A DNA stretch of 64,000 nt from Psettodes erumei. Taxonomy: Eukaryota; Chordata; Actinopteri; Pleuronectiformes; Psettodidae. Both the position numbers and the translations under genes were made by a program. This document shows, piece by piece, positions 1 to 12,299 of this stretch (within the stretch, counting starts at the first letter, position 1; every line of letters begins with the position of its first letter). The notes beneath the pieces were generated by a model. That model searched no databases. It was given only the letters and a program-made list of their open reading frames with translations, and was not told the origin of the DNA. The DNA is taken from contig JAFBJZ010000616.1 of NCBI GenBank assembly GCA_016785225.1, positions 1,364,001 through 1,428,000 on the forward strand, read 5' to 3'.

Positions 1-813
1 TATACATTAAAGCAAGAAATTCCTCAACAGTTGTTATGATCATCCGTTCATGTTGGAGTCACATTAATAAGCAAACATGTTAAAACATTTAAAATGTGTT
101 GATTTTCTGCCTTTCTCGGTTTTATATCCTTGTACTGAGCGTATAAGGTTTGCGGTGTTGATCGTGAAAACTGAGTAAAAGGAATTGGTTACCTCTGGGA
201 AACTGCCTCATATCATCCTATTCTTAGCATCATGTCCAGTGTGTAAGCAGTATCATGTATTTGTACAGTATAATGTGAAATTAGATGTTGGAGACATGAG
301 ATTGTGAAATATGTTGCAGTCAACATGCAAATGACCACAGTTATCTGGTTGCGTGTATATCCTGCCTCTTTCTGTTGTGTATCATGTTTTTTTGTCAAAC
401 TGGGATGTTTTTAGTGGTGCGACCAGTGAATTCCCAGTATTGCACCACTGTTAATGCCTAAATGTCTGTGGGAAAAAAGGGGGAAAGGGAAAATGTTCCC
501 AGAGCATGAGGTGACATCTTTGACTTGCTCATTTTTGTGCAACCACTGGGCCAAAACCCAAAGAATTACAATGGGCAAAATGTGCAAAAGAAGACAACCA
601 GCTGATCGCCACATTTAAGAAGGTACAACCGGCAAATGTTCACCACTGACGAGCTGTGCCAGCATTAGATCTGCTATTTCTGTCCATGCCCCAGGTATTT
701 CAAATAAAAGATGCACTGAACTACGGGTACTGAGCCAGTAGTACTCGCTGCCAGGCAGACACCTAAAATATAAATGTAAAAAGGTGGCGGTGACCTCAGC
801 CGGCGACCCCGAC
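1..813 (-). other. acvr2b: acvr2b intron 2, partial
   Basis: This stretch lies downstream, on the minus strand, of the splice donor that ends acvr2b coding exon 2. The next exon of the family should carry the remaining ectodomain cysteines, including the CCC-containing finger. No such sequence is readable here, so the exon must lie beyond the left edge. I see no other gene or clear repeat in it. Confidence 0.7.
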
Positions 814-3241
814 CTGTCATAGCAGTTGAAGTCGTCCAGCCAGCAGCCTTTTTTCACCAGCTTGATGGTCCCTGAGGAGTTGAGCCAGGAGGCGTAACAG
901 TGCAGCCGCTTGTCCTTCTCCCCCTCGCAGCGCTCGAAGCCGCTCTGGTTGGTCCTCTCCGTACGCCAGTTATCATTGTAGTACACGCACTCGCGGGTCT
1001 CGGCTTCGCCCACGCTGTACCCTGAGATGGACGACAAGAAGGCCTCAGTCAGTCTCACGAACGTGACGAACCGGAGCTCGGGCGGCGGGGAAGCGCGGGC
1101 ATATGGCGCAGGATCCGCTCAGCGCCCGTGAAGAAACATCACTGAGCGGAGCCTCGCGCTCCCTCTCATCACTCTGGCACAAGGCCAAGTTTGGCAGCTC
1201 TCTGTAGTAAAAAGGGAGTTCCTCTGGGCTAAGACACTGTTGCTGAATGGCAGCTCAGCATAATAGCATTCACGAGAAAATCTTTTCACAGAGTAACAAG
1301 TTTTAAGAGAGGAGGAAAATGACAGCATTTAATTAGAAGTAGAAGAACAATGATCTGCCCTGCTGTAGTGTAGAGACACACACGCACACACACACACACA
1401 CACGCTACTTCTATAGATAAGGGCTCCTGCATCCTCCTGTAGTATGACACATCTGGAAAGACAGATAAGACTTTCTTCTTTTTTTAAAGGGGAGGGGGAC
1501 CAGGTCGAAATGTAACAAAAGCTGTCAGTCTCCGCACGCTGAATTCCTCATAGAGAGAAGAAGAAAGGGGTTTTATAATTCCTCTCAGTGGATTTAATGT
1601 TGGACACACTCGAGAAACAAGCGGGAGGCGTGCTTTTGACGAACAGCGGAGCAGATAACAACGCGCCATACGTGTCATTCACCGCATCTTATGGACATCC
1701 ATGCCTAATCTTTGTTCACAGGAAAAAATAGTGCCTGTCTCTTTAAATCCCTGCCTATAGGAGACTGCCCATCCCCCCAGTGTTACCCCCCCAACCCATT
1801 ACACTCTCTCTCTCTCTCTCCCACACACATCCACTTACACATACATGCATTTAGTTGTCCAGCAGCATACAATGGACCTCATTATGGCATATAGAAACAA
1901 GGTTGTATGGAACAACCAAACATCATGCTAATTATTACAAGGAAAGAAGGTAGTAAGGACAACACACACACACACAGTGATGCTCAATGCTCCATTGAGC
2001 CAAGATGGCATTTCTGATATCTGTGGTCACATGATCCAGGAGGACTTTTACTACAAGATCATTCCCCAATGCCCCCCTCCCCCACCACACACACACACAC
2101 ACACCTCCCTCTCCGTCCCCCCCTCCCTCTGTCACTTACTGGGGGGCTTACACCACAACAACATGAATTCTGGAGAAGCAGCTTACTATACACTCCCGAG
2201 CCCTAATCTATAAACCATAAAGGCATTAGCCCCAGCGCTATTTGGCACACTGGAGACAGCTGTGCCTCAATTAAATTTTTATTAACAGTTCGAGGAAAAA
2301 CTAAAAAAAAACACAAGTTATTGAGGCGGGGGAAAGTGGATTGTTATTGTTCTTGACAATAAATATATGGCCATTGTAAACCGGGGTCGATGGGTTAAAC
2401 CTCGTGTTTGATACACGGTACAACCTCCCATATGTGTTGCAAACGCTGGTCGATATTAAAAAACAAGACAAACAATAGAAAAACAACCCTCATGCTCAAT
2501 TTCACGTGGTTACCGAGTCTCAAGCGATTGGAAATCGGAGCTGAGTGTGTGCGAGTGTGTGTAGCAGTAATCTCAACCCAGGTTAAAGACCTGACTTCAG
2601 ACCAGCTGCTCGTGTTCAAATCAAAAGCCATTGATTTTGTTTTGTTGTTTTTTAAGACGAAGAAGAAGACGGGGAGAGGAAGTGTGGCTCTCGCTCGGGC
2701 TGTAAACCACAAAACAAGAGCGCAGACCTGAGATGTAGCCTCTAAGGTTTCAGGATGTTGATGCAGCTGCTGCCTTCTATTCCTGCCGCTGTTAAGAAAG
2801 GCGAAGGGGGGACGCAACAGTTTTAAATTTAGATAAACGTATGTTTTCATCCCTCGCCCCTGAACGCATCGTTCGTTGACACCGAGCTGTCCTTTGTTGA
2901 ATGAATAAAGTAGCAGCTACTGCTCGGACGATCCCCGTGTGGAAATCGAACGCGTTTAGGGGACAAACGAAGAAAAGGCGATTAGGAGGAAGAGGATAAA
3001 AAAATCCCCACGGCTGAACGTTAGCATCCGCTGCCAACAAAAGTTTAAACTTCTACCGAACCCAAACTCGGTCGTGCCAAAGCCACACACACCAATAACG
3101 TGAAAGCCTCGGGAGGAACGAGTCGAGGGCAGCAGAAGAAGAAAAAAAACTGTTGCCATTTCTAAAGCCAACAATAGCCAGCCGCTTACCTGCGCATAAA
3201 GTTCCCAGAAGAAGTGAACAAGTCAGCCATGAAAAAGACAT
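814..3241 (-). CDS. acvr2b: Activin receptor type IIB, 5' part (coding exons 1-2 only)
   Basis: A type II serine/threonine kinase receptor of the plasma membrane that binds activins, GDF8/11 and some BMPs and phosphorylates type I receptors. Seen: exon 1 is 3190-3241 (52 nt), starting at ATG 3239-3241 and encoding a 17-residue hydrophobic signal peptide (MSFSWLTCSLLLGTLCA), followed by a GTAAGC donor. Exon 2 is 814-1021 (208 nt), with CAG acceptor and GTCGGG donor. The phase-1 junction reads GYSVGEAETRECVYY. Exon 2 carries five ectodomain cysteines (REC, RCEG, HCYA, GCWL, NCYD), two N-glycosylation sequons (NQS, NSS) and the family stretch KKGCWLDDFNCYDR. GEAETREC and WLDDFNC separate it from ACVR2A. 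Intron 1 is about 2.2 kb. The rest of the ectodomain, the transmembrane segment and the kinase lie outside the window. I cannot say whether this is the teleost a or b copy. Confidence 0.93.
1376..1403 (+). repeat. (CA)n microsatellite
   Basis: A short CA run inside acvr2b intron 1. Smaller CA or CT runs also occur at 1803-1820, 1962-1976 and 2086-2104 in the same intron. Confidence 0.9.
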
Positions 3242-3960
3242 GTTCCGTTTGAAATACAGGACAGAGATTTCCCCCGCTTTCCGTAGCGAACATTAAAACT
3301 CAGGTCGTCCGAAACATCGGTCCAGGGTTTTTTTAAAAAGGCAAAAGAGAAACGACCACAGGCCTTCGGTCCCTTCCAGCAGTCTGAACCACCACCACCA
3401 CCACCACCACAGCGCGTGTCAATAGCCGCGACGGTGCAACAATGTTGCAAGAAAAGAAGAGGAGCGATTAATTGACTGCCAGGCGGTTCAGTCCATTCAT
3501 AGGTGCAGCGTTTCGCACCGGAGAGGAGATGGGCCAAAAGAACCGAAGGAGAATCCGTTAAAAAACAACGAAGACGAGAGCTCGGCGCTCTTTTCTAAAG
3601 GTTATTCACTTGGTTGGTAGCACCGCTGCGTTGGGAGGTCGGTCGGGGTTTACATGCATGTTACTGATCTGTGTCCAAAATGGCTTCTAAATGGGGAATG
3701 GGCTGCAAAACAGGGAAACCCGGATGTGTAAACACAAAGAGGGGAATTCAGGCAGCCAGCGAGTGACCTTAACGCGACACCGCAGATCCACCACTCGGCT
3801 CGGCTTTATTCCAGCCTCGCATCGATAATTATCGCATTATCCCGAACATATAAAGTGTAACAAAAGGAGCTGGGGAGGAGGGAACGCTGAGGTGTTGGTG
3901 AAAGCTGTGCGCTCTCCACGCTGCTGTTTGTCCCGGTTCCAGCTGATATTACACTTCTAC
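3242..3960 (-). promoter_or_regulatory. acvr2b: acvr2b 5' UTR and probable promoter region
   Basis: This is the region directly upstream of the acvr2b ATG on the minus strand. It is richer in CpG than its flanks, as expected for a housekeeping or developmental promoter, and carries a short (CCA)n run at about 3390-3411. No TATA box is evident. The transcription start is not determined, so the extent is an inference. Confidence 0.45.
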
Positions 3961-6368
3961 TTTTCTGTCGTTCAGAGTTTTTTTTTTCCCTCGACTTTAC
4001 GGTTCTTATCATTTTACCCTACAGCTGTAAATCATACGCGATTCTTCTGAATATATCGGTAACACGTAGATTAGAATGTAGCATTCTGACTTTTTAATAT
4101 TAATGATTAAAAATAATACTTTTGAAGAAATAATGTGTTGCAATGGTTTTAAATACGAAATAACTTTCACATCACCTGGAAAAATATATACAGTCTTCAG
4201 TTTCATTTTACTTAAAGTACATCAACTAGCCAGCAATTATAAATTCCAAAATGAATGTATTAGCTCATACTATACAATATTTATAGAGATAGTATGGGTC
4301 CTTGTCTTTGTCAGTGTGATAAATATCTCTTACAGCCCCGCAAGTACTGTGATAAATTCTTAGGATTCTGTGTTTTTTTCTATCTGAATGATCTTTTATG
4401 CATAAGTGGCAGTGCTAAAAATAGCTGACCTAATTTGGAGTAACAGGATACAATAAATGCTATTTAAAATTTATTCGTTCTAATTACTCATTTCGACGCC
4501 GCATGGTGTTAAATAGGAAATATATCTCCAACAGCACCTCCTCACACACAAAAAATAGCCTTGAGCAAACCATGAAACATCATAATGTATCACCAAGTTA
4601 TTTTTTAAAAAATATTTATCACGAAAACAAGACATGTATAACAATTATCTTCTCTCATTTCCAAACATATTATTCTTTTTTATATAGTCAGTGGTGTTTC
4701 TGTTGATACTTTCCAAATATTCTATAACTGCATTTAAAAAGAAGATGTGTTTTTTTGTCAAATGATTGGTTGCTGCCCACTCCACCAACACAAGTATTTC
4801 TCTCCTCAAAGAGTTAATGTTCAGGTTCTTTTCCTCTGGTTAATTGGGTATGCTTCTCTTTTGTAAGCCCCCCCACACACCCCTTAAGAACTTCTTACCT
4901 CCATTAGAGGAAGTAAACTGCCTACAATGATAAAGTATCATGGCACATAGTTTGCTTCGCAGCATTTAAGACACACTTTTTCAAAACTGAAGTCCTTTGT
5001 GTAAAATAATTACTCCCATCATTGCAGGGGGAAAAATCAACAGTGACATTGTTAAAATGCCATTAGTCCTTGCTCGCAGGTCCCTCTGCCTTTCTCCTCT
5101 TTTGACATCCAGACTAATGGCACGTTGCTGACACCCAGCCAATTCATGCAGCAAATGGCCCAGGAATAAGGTTAGCTATAGGTTATCACTGTTAAACTAG
5201 TGGCCGTTGAGCGTAACCCAATACGAAGCATTTCCTCATTAAGCTGTTCTATATTGACCCTGTAACTCAATAGAGGCTTTGAGCGAAACCTTGTAAAGAT
5301 AGACGCCGTGTTGTCATGACAATTGGAGGAGGGAAAGCGCACAAGTGCTCGTCAAAGGTCCAGCAGCCACGACCATGGTGTGACATTCCCAGAAGAATGA
5401 GAGCACAGGGGCAACCTGATGCATTAAACTATGTGCTGTGAAATACCATTAAATGCAACACATGTCTGCCTCTCCTGACTCATGCTGCATTACATGCAGC
5501 ATCAGTACACAGTGCATATGTACTGTTTGCGTGATATGGTTGAAAAGCAGATAAAAGGCTGTTGGAGACTGAATTTAGTTGGGCAAACTCCAAATATATA
5601 TTTATCAATAAGTTAGTCAAAAAAAATTGTGTTTCTGGTTTTGGGGATTTCTCTTTTATGAGATATTTTTGTGTTGTTGCAGCTGAAACTTTCCATTGTG
5701 ATCATTTTGGGGGGAGGGGGTCCCTGGGGTAAACATCATGACTTCACAGTAAAATAGATAAATGACACTAGGTGGTAGCAGAGCCCCCTGAGGCATATGT
5801 CGATACTGCTCCAACCTGTGCAATATCTCTCTTTCACTGCTGATTTATACTGTATATGTGGAGAGGATACACATGTCTCTACTGTTCACTGCTGACTCCC
5901 CCACATCACATTTATGTGGAAATGTTTGTCTTAAGGGCCTTTGTTGTATCTTTGTAAGTTTTAATTTGCTGATTATAAGGCCACAAGTTTTTTTCTTAGT
6001 ATCAAAATATTTTAATTTCCCTCTTGATGAATAAAAGGCCCTCCTCTCTATCCGATAATCCATGCTCAACGCTATCCAGAATACCACATATAACCTGGTA
6101 ATATATCCATTAGTATGAGGAGAAGCACATCACTTAAAGGTTTTGTAGTAGGTTTTAGAGAAAGCAATTACCAGAATCACAGCCTGCAGCCATCTCTGCG
6201 ATCAAATGTAATGGTTAAGTTAGGAGATTCACATAGAGTGAGAATAAAGGAAGGAAGAAAAATGGAAATAAGACTGAAGATATTGTAGGACCACTACTTT
6301 ATTTCAGCCTTTGAATAATTCAGTACAAAAATAAGACAACAAGCAAATGTCAAACATTTTCTTCATCT
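3961..6368. other. Intergenic, acvr2b promoter to crygn 3' end
   Basis: AT-rich non-coding DNA with no open frame that I recognise. The stretch 5090-5470 is of more even composition and holds AT-rich homeodomain-like cores and a TGTCATGACA palindrome, so it might be an upstream control element of acvr2b. That is only an impression from motif content. Confidence 0.5.
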
Positions 6369-6374
6369 TTTATT
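6369..6374 (-). terminator. crygn: Poly(A) signal of crygn
   Basis: TTTATT on the plus strand reads AATAAA on the minus strand, about 62 bp beyond the crygn stop codon. A second AATAAA lies at 6298-6303 and could serve as a distal alternative. Confidence 0.6.
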
Positions 6375-6435
6375 ATTTTACAGCCCCCACAGAGTCAACC
6401 CTGCCATACTGCCCTCAGTTGACAGTGCAACAGTT

Positions 6436-8773
6436 TTAGAAGTAGTTTGCCACCCTGCGGATAGACTGGATGTTGGGGTTCTCTGCCTGCCACTCCATGT
6501 GGGTGCAGTAGTTCCCTCTCTCCACGATGTACATGCGGCCACGGTAGTTAGGCTCCTCATACAGCACCCAGCTGTTTGTGAAAAAGAAATAAAAAAAATG
6601 ATGACATATGAATGTGCAGTATTTAGCGGAAAACAGGATTAATGAAGTCAAAGCAAGGCAAGTGTATGTTTGTACATGAAGCAAGTACTTCTAAAGTGGC
6701 ACAAGGTAAAGATTATGAAATATATCTGACAATTACCTACCTGACTTGACTTTATATATATATATAATTTTATTTTTTTTCGGGAGGGGGGGGTGTTTCA
6801 TGTTTTCAATAAAATTGGGAGTGGAGAGATGAAAGGAAATGAGGAGAGAGACAGTTGCCAAACCAGTAAGCAACAAAAGGCCCCTCCCTGAACCAAACCC
6901 TGACGCTGTCATTCACACACAAAAAAAATTCCCCCTAAAATTTACAACACTGCCCCCAGCACACAGAGGGTGAATGGAATTTAGTTTGTGCTGATATTAG
7001 TCATTGATAAATTACATTTCTATTATGTTATTATTTTTGATCTTTTATATTGGCCTTACCTTATTAGGGGACGTCTTTGTTTAAGCTTTGAGCTTCCAAG
7101 CTTTTGAGCTTTCTTCTGCTGCACCAGTTTTTGTTTGCTTTAAATTTATGTTCATCTGAGTACATTCAGGTAAAATGTGTTTTTATGCATTTGTGTACAT
7201 ATCATTTATCATAATAACTGTATTGTGCTCAAATAAAAAAGTTACCATGGATAATCCCCAGATCTGAACAGTTTTCAGTTGAACTACTACTACTACATTT
7301 TTTTTTTTTTTTACCACCACCATATTCTTAAAAGAGATTCTGTGTGTAAAGTTTTTAAATCAAATTTCTCTGAGGGGCAGGGGTACAGGGGGTTGGGGTG
7401 GGGTTAAAATTGTGACCATATAATCACCACATCCCGGATCTGAGTATGATTAGGGACTAGTGCTTGCACATCACCTTCACATTTCCTGCCTGCTATCTAT
7501 TCTTATCTAAGGAAGGCAAAGCTGGCCATGGCTGTCACATTCTTGACCAATGTACCTAAAACTATCTGCACAACTAAATGCCAAAAGAGGCACGTGAGGA
7601 AAATATCCTTTTTGTGAATATGGGTGACCTGACCTTTGACCAATTTAGATAGGGTTGCAGAAGTGATATAAAGTCCCCAAAAGTGCATCGATCAGTGAAG
7701 AATAACGAGTCAAGCCTATCTCGAAGATGACTGAAAATCACAGGTCAAACACGTTGCAGACACGTACGCTCCGTCTCCGTAGACCTTGATGGAGTTGACG
7801 CAGCTCTTGGTCAGGCCTCGCGCTTGCAGAAAGGGACAGTCGTCGCACAGCTCCACACACTGGCCAGTGAAGTTGTCTCCCTCAAACAGCTCCATCCTGT
7901 AGTGCTCTCCGTGCTGGGGAGGATAATGACATGCCAGCTCGCTGAGTCATAGCAGCAGTGCTCCGCCTCACCTCGCCGACATGACAGCGGCTGCATTTGT
8001 GTGTGCAAATAGCACCTATAGAAAATCTAAAGGTTAAGTGTACACATGGATTACAATATGTGTAGCCAGCACTTGTATGCATGAAGTGCACTCGTTTCAG
8101 CTGTGAGAAACTGCTAATTCCTGCACCAGTATAAAACCATTGAATTGAAATCACTGACTTGTTTCAAACACAGATGTGCACAAATGCAGCCACACATACA
8201 TGACAGTCTGCTGTGTGTTTCTTTTCACAACCAAATATTTGTCTGTCCCTGGTGTCTCTTCCCCTCTCTCTTTCTCTCTGTCACACACAGACACAAAATT
8301 TTACCATCCTGATTGGTTTGCAGGAGCCCATGTGATCATTATGGGCATTCCAGCGCTGGAATTCAGGGTACTCGCCATGCTCCAGAATATACTGTTGACC
8401 CTTGAAGTCTGGGTGGTCGAAGCAGACGAAGGCCCCGCTCTCCACGCGCACAGAGTTGACCCTGTTCATGAAGCCTCGGTCCTGGAAGTTGTCGCAGTCA
8501 CTGCAGATCTCCAGCTTCCTCCCAGTAAAACATTTTCCCTCATAGAACACAATCTGTGTTTTTGCCACAACATCAAAGATTAAAATGTTAATACTTGACA
8601 CTTGTACTTGAAAATGCTGCAAAAAGGCTCATTTCTGACTGACTGAGCTGTAAATAATTAGAAACCTATTTTGCAAAAGTGCCATCCCACATCACTGTCT
8701 TTTGTGATTGACTTTTTGACATCTTTGGCTGTATCTTTGTTGTGGTACTCACCTTTCCTGAGTACTGAGACAT
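6436..8773 (-). CDS. crygn: Gamma-N crystallin, complete, 4 exons, 183 aa
   Basis: A soluble beta/gamma-crystallin, a structural refractive protein of the eye lens. Seen: exon 1 is 8753-8773 (MSQYSGK), exon 2 is 8305-8553, exon 3 is 7768-7913 and exon 4 is 6436-6571, all with GT/AG borders and matching phases (0, 0, 2). The sum is 552 nt including the stop. Exon 2 holds Greek-key motifs 1 and 2 (IVFYEGKCFTGRKLE.., then SGAFVCFDHPDFKGQQ..). Exon 3 holds motif 3, starting HGEHYRMELFEGDNFTGQ. Exon 4 holds motif 4, starting WVLYEEPNYRGRMY and ending RRVANYF. The length is close to that of other vertebrate gamma-N proteins. One exon for the N-terminal domain (gamma-like) and two for the C-terminal domain (beta-like) is the hybrid structure known for gamma-N. 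It is transcribed in the same direction as rheb, as in the human CRYGN-RHEB pair. Teleosts may have two copies (crygn1/crygn2), which I cannot separate here. Confidence 0.95.
6572..7767 (-). other. crygn: crygn intron 3
   Basis: An intron of about 1.2 kb between exons 3 and 4 of the crystallin gene. It is AT-rich, with a poly-T run near 7300 and a G-rich run near 6781-6794. No coding sequence is seen in it. Confidence 0.75.
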
Positions 8774-10245
8774 TTTCCACTTTAGGTGTTCCACACTAGC
8801 CACACAGTATAGGAGTGGAAAAATTTGGCTACCCAGATATATATGGCCGACAGAGAGTGCGGTGGTGTCGCGAGGCCGAGGCGACAAAAGCGCAACAATG
8901 GGGGGTTTAGACATTTTGCCACATTGACAGTTTCCCTTACATGTGCCAGTGCTGATATTGGACTTTGGCTCTGGACGGCGAAAACAATAGTGTGAGGGAG
9001 ATTTTGCTTTGATTGGGCTTTGAGAGTGATGTTGCACTGAGGAGGGGTCAGGTGGGGGGATGAAGGGGTTGCAGAGCAGAATTTGCGTTGTGTCCAGAGG
9101 AAGGGAGACAGGGAGCAAGACAAACACACTGAGGAAAAGTTAAAGCAGAGGTGAAAAGACACGAATGACCCAGTGTAAATAAAACGGAAAAATGTGGAAA
9201 CAATGAGGCGCAGTCTGAGTCAACCGCTAGCTTATTCTTCGTGTCTGGGTTTTAATGGCCACCCAGATGTCATACTCCAAAGCATATGCCCCTCCAGCTT
9301 TTCTCTTGGGATGCTTCCTCTGATGTTGTTGTTGTTTCTTTCCCTGCAGATCCAGAGAGGATCCCTGGATCAATTTAGACCTTGGCCCACAAAAATGTGG
9401 GAAGAATCTCTCTTAACATGAAACACCTACAGATTTAAGGTTAAGCAGGTGGAGCAGGAAAACAACAGATAAAAGATAAAACCTGTTTCTCATGTACTGT
9501 AGCTCCAGGTCCCCATATACAGCAGCAGAGATAAAGAACACAATTTGAAAAGGGTGTTTAATTTTTTAATTTACCTTTTCACTTGCAGGAACCACTCCTG
9601 AAGAGGAATACTGTGCAGGAGACTTTAGGATTGTGTTTCTTGTTGTTTTGTTTCTTATTGTAAAGCATTGCTGTGTATTTTTCAGTTAGCCATTCACATC
9701 TTTGATGAGTTTTCTGTAAGCATTTTCAAATGGACTTCTTCTGCACCAAAGACACATATTTTAGTCTTTAGTGCAGCATCTTTGTAAATACATTTCCCTT
9801 TCTTTCATTAGCTTTAGATTCAGTGCGACTTCAAGTTAATTCAGACTCTGTGCTTGTATTTATCAAGTCTAGTCATGCTGTGGTGCTGATGTTGGTAAAA
9901 GATCACTAAGCCAGAGGTATATTATCTTATATGGGTCAGTCAAAATCCACTTAAAGCAAACATACTGTACCTTCGACTAATATGCTCTACTAAGTGCAAA
10001 TCCCACTAATATAAATGTTGGAGTCTGGAATGAATGCATGCATTAATATTTACAAAAGTCTCATAAATTATATACAGTAGTGGACAAAGGGTTGGGCAGT
10101 TCTTGCATAATGCAGGAATCTGAACATTGGGAAACTGTTACCCCTGAACACAGTGTGCCCAAGGCAAGTCAGGAGCTAAGCATATAGACTTAAGAGATAC
10201 ACCACTTAATGGGACATTACCGTGACAGGACGAAGTGTGAGCAGG
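8774..10245. other. Intergenic between divergent crygn and Ly6-like genes
   Basis: This holds the crygn 5' flank (minus strand) and the Ly6-like gene 5' flank (plus strand), which are transcribed away from each other. Overlapping minus-strand open frames at 8666-9162 show no recognisable domain. No crystallin TATA box stands out at the usual distance. Confidence 0.5.
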
Positions 10246-10253
10246 TATAAAAA
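10246..10253 (+). promoter_or_regulatory. TATA box of the Ly6-like gene
   Basis: TATAAAAA sits in the context GCAGGTATAAAAAGAGG. About 25-30 bp downstream begins a short non-coding exon that ends at 10316, where CAG is followed by GTAGGT, a good splice donor. The next acceptor (CTCAG, about 10530) lies 22 nt before the start codon. This fits a TATA-driven, probably tissue-restricted gene. Confidence 0.65.
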
Positions 10254-10551
10254 GAGGAAAAGTCAGTGAATATATCTCAGTCATTTGCAGAAACCAAGAC
10301 AAGGAAAATCAGCCAGGTAGGTTCACATAAAACAATCTTTTCTCTCTTATCTGACTCATCTTAATATGAGTGTTTAACCTTTTCAGTGCTTTAAAAAAGT
10401 GTTATAACAGAGTTTGTTTATGCTATAAATTTCATATCAGTTCCTTAAAATTCTAAGACTGCCATGAAACCAGGAGAACTCAAGGTACTGTACATATTGT
10501 GCTATCAAATCTGTGCTTTATCTCTCTCAGGTTCTATTACTGAAGAGAACA

Positions 10552-11651
10552 ATGAAGTTGTTGGTCTTGGCTTTAACGGTCGCCCTCCTGTTTACAGCTG
10601 GTGAGTCTGTCACTGATTCTCCACTGAATAAACACAACCTCTGCTGCTGTGCAACAGGGAGATCGATCGCCTTTCTCTTCTTACTGCACATCAGGCCTGT
10701 CAGAGACTGACAACAGACCGGAGGAGTCTGACAAATGAAAGTGATTATTTGAAAGGCAACCGACTTACCTGTGACTGTCAGAGCAGCCTACATGTCTGTG
10801 TCCTCTTCCTTTAACATCAAAGTGTAGACTAAATCAGAGCAACGTGTGAAGACAGAACTGAATGAGAATCACTGAAGCTAATAAAAAACACATTTTTCTT
10901 GCTGTTTTTTGTGCCAGGTGAGGCTCTGAACTGCCACCGCTGCATCTCCAAAAGGGCGGGAGAAGCCTGTGAGCTCTCTGTAGAGACTTGTGAACCGCAG
11001 AAGGATGGCTGCGCTGCTGCCCAGTTCCTCACTAAACCATGTGAGTTTCTAAAAAAAAGTGCTCTAACTAACATGGACTCAAGACTGGCAGAACTTAAAC
11101 TACAGTAATACATGCACAAACACATACACACACAGACACACACACACACACACACGCACACACGCACGCACGCACACACACACACACACACACACACTCT
11201 CTCTCTCTCTCTCTGCTGTGAATCCTGGTAAAGGTAAAGGAATAGTTCACTGGAGTATATGACCACAGCACCAAAACTACAGGGCAAACAGGCATTGCTG
11301 GTGAATTAAGTTTGTTTTAACTTTTGAAAAACTTCCATCGGTATACTGTATATCAAGAAAGATTTAAAATAAAATGTCTTAAACAATATCAGGCAAGGTA
11401 AGCAGAAATTGTCAAATGTTTGTGAATCGTGCAAATATGTGAGAACACATTCTCTGCTATAGCAAGTTGCTTCTTACATAATGAAAGGGCACATTTTTTT
11501 TTTGTAAAAGCCAACCTTTTTCCCCTTTTGATTCATTTTCTCAGACGGCAAATTCCAGAAATGCATGGCTCTGTCAGACTGCGAAATGCTGAAGATGAAT
11601 GCCTACATCAATATGAAGTGCTGCAGCGATGACATGTGCAATACCTTTTAA
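10552..11651 (+). CDS. Secreted Ly6/uPAR (three-finger) domain protein, 92 aa
   Basis: A small secreted three-finger-fold protein of the Ly6/uPAR/CD59 superfamily; ligand and role unknown. Seen: coding exons 10552-10600, 10918-11040 and 11545-11651, with phase-1 junctions and GT/AG borders. The first exon encodes the signal peptide MKLLVLALTVALLFTAG. The mature part begins EALNCHRCISK, has ten cysteines, and ends KCCSDDMCNTF, the CCxxDxCN signature that closes Ly6 domains. The one-exon signal peptide plus two-exon domain is the normal Ly6 layout. The protein stops right after the last finger, so there is no hydrophobic tail for a GPI anchor and it should be released. Introns 1 and 2 are about 0.3 and 0.5 kb, the second with a long CA/CT repeat. 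It lies head-to-head with crygn and tail-to-tail with rheb. No orthologue symbol can be assigned from sequence alone. Confidence 0.87.
11117..11214 (+). repeat. Compound (CA)n/(CG-CA)/(CT)n microsatellite
   Basis: About 98 bp of CA dinucleotides interrupted by ACGC units and ending in (CT)n, inside intron 2 of the Ly6-like gene. It produces spurious minus-strand frames rich in Cys and Val. Confidence 0.95.
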
Positions 11652-11834
11652 AGGTCAATGTACAAATCAAAGAACATCCCAATGTGACGACGTGCCTCTG
11701 GGAGACGAAGTCTCCCCCCCAGTGACATCTGCAGGCTGTGGCTGCTGCAGGGCACCTCCAGGTGTGAGCACATGCATGAATTCAAAGCTGCTGTTTTTTT
11801 CTAAAGACAAAGAAAACAACAAAGAAAAATTTTA

Positions 11835-11879
11835 AATAAAAAAAATATAAACTGTAAACCCTGTATCTCGACAAATAAA
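11835..11879 (+). terminator. Poly(A) signals of the Ly6-like gene
   Basis: AATAAA occurs at 11835-11840 and again at 11874-11879, about 185 and 225 bp after the stop codon. Both are plausible 3' end signals and give a short 3' UTR. Confidence 0.65.
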
Positions 11880-12299
11880 TGAGTTTGACGAAAACAGAGC
11901 ATATGTCAGTGCTCATTTTTATGTTTTACGTTTCCTTCCTGCCACATTGAATCAGCAACAAACTGCCTCACCAAACTCTTTTTCATGTTCATACTGTATT
12001 TCTCAGGTATAGAAAAAGCTTTCAATCGTAACTGTGGACAAGTTTCTGATCATTATAAAGCAAAATACAGATTTGATTGAACATTACGGACCCTCTCAGC
12101 AACTCAGGTCATTTGTTTGTTCATTAGAAAACACAGAGATGCAGTTTTTAATGCCTATATACAGCAAAGAGCTGCAACAAACTTCCAGATTTACACTATG
12201 AAAATACAGCTTTCTGTTCAAATAGCAGAGGGTGGACTGCTTTGGAGATATCAAGTTCTGCAGTGAAATTTATAGTCCAACATTCAAACCTAATGTTCA

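Noticed and set aside
10829..11295. Cys/Val-rich minus-strand frames
   Set aside because: They are translations of the CA/CT microsatellite in intron 2 of the Ly6-like gene.
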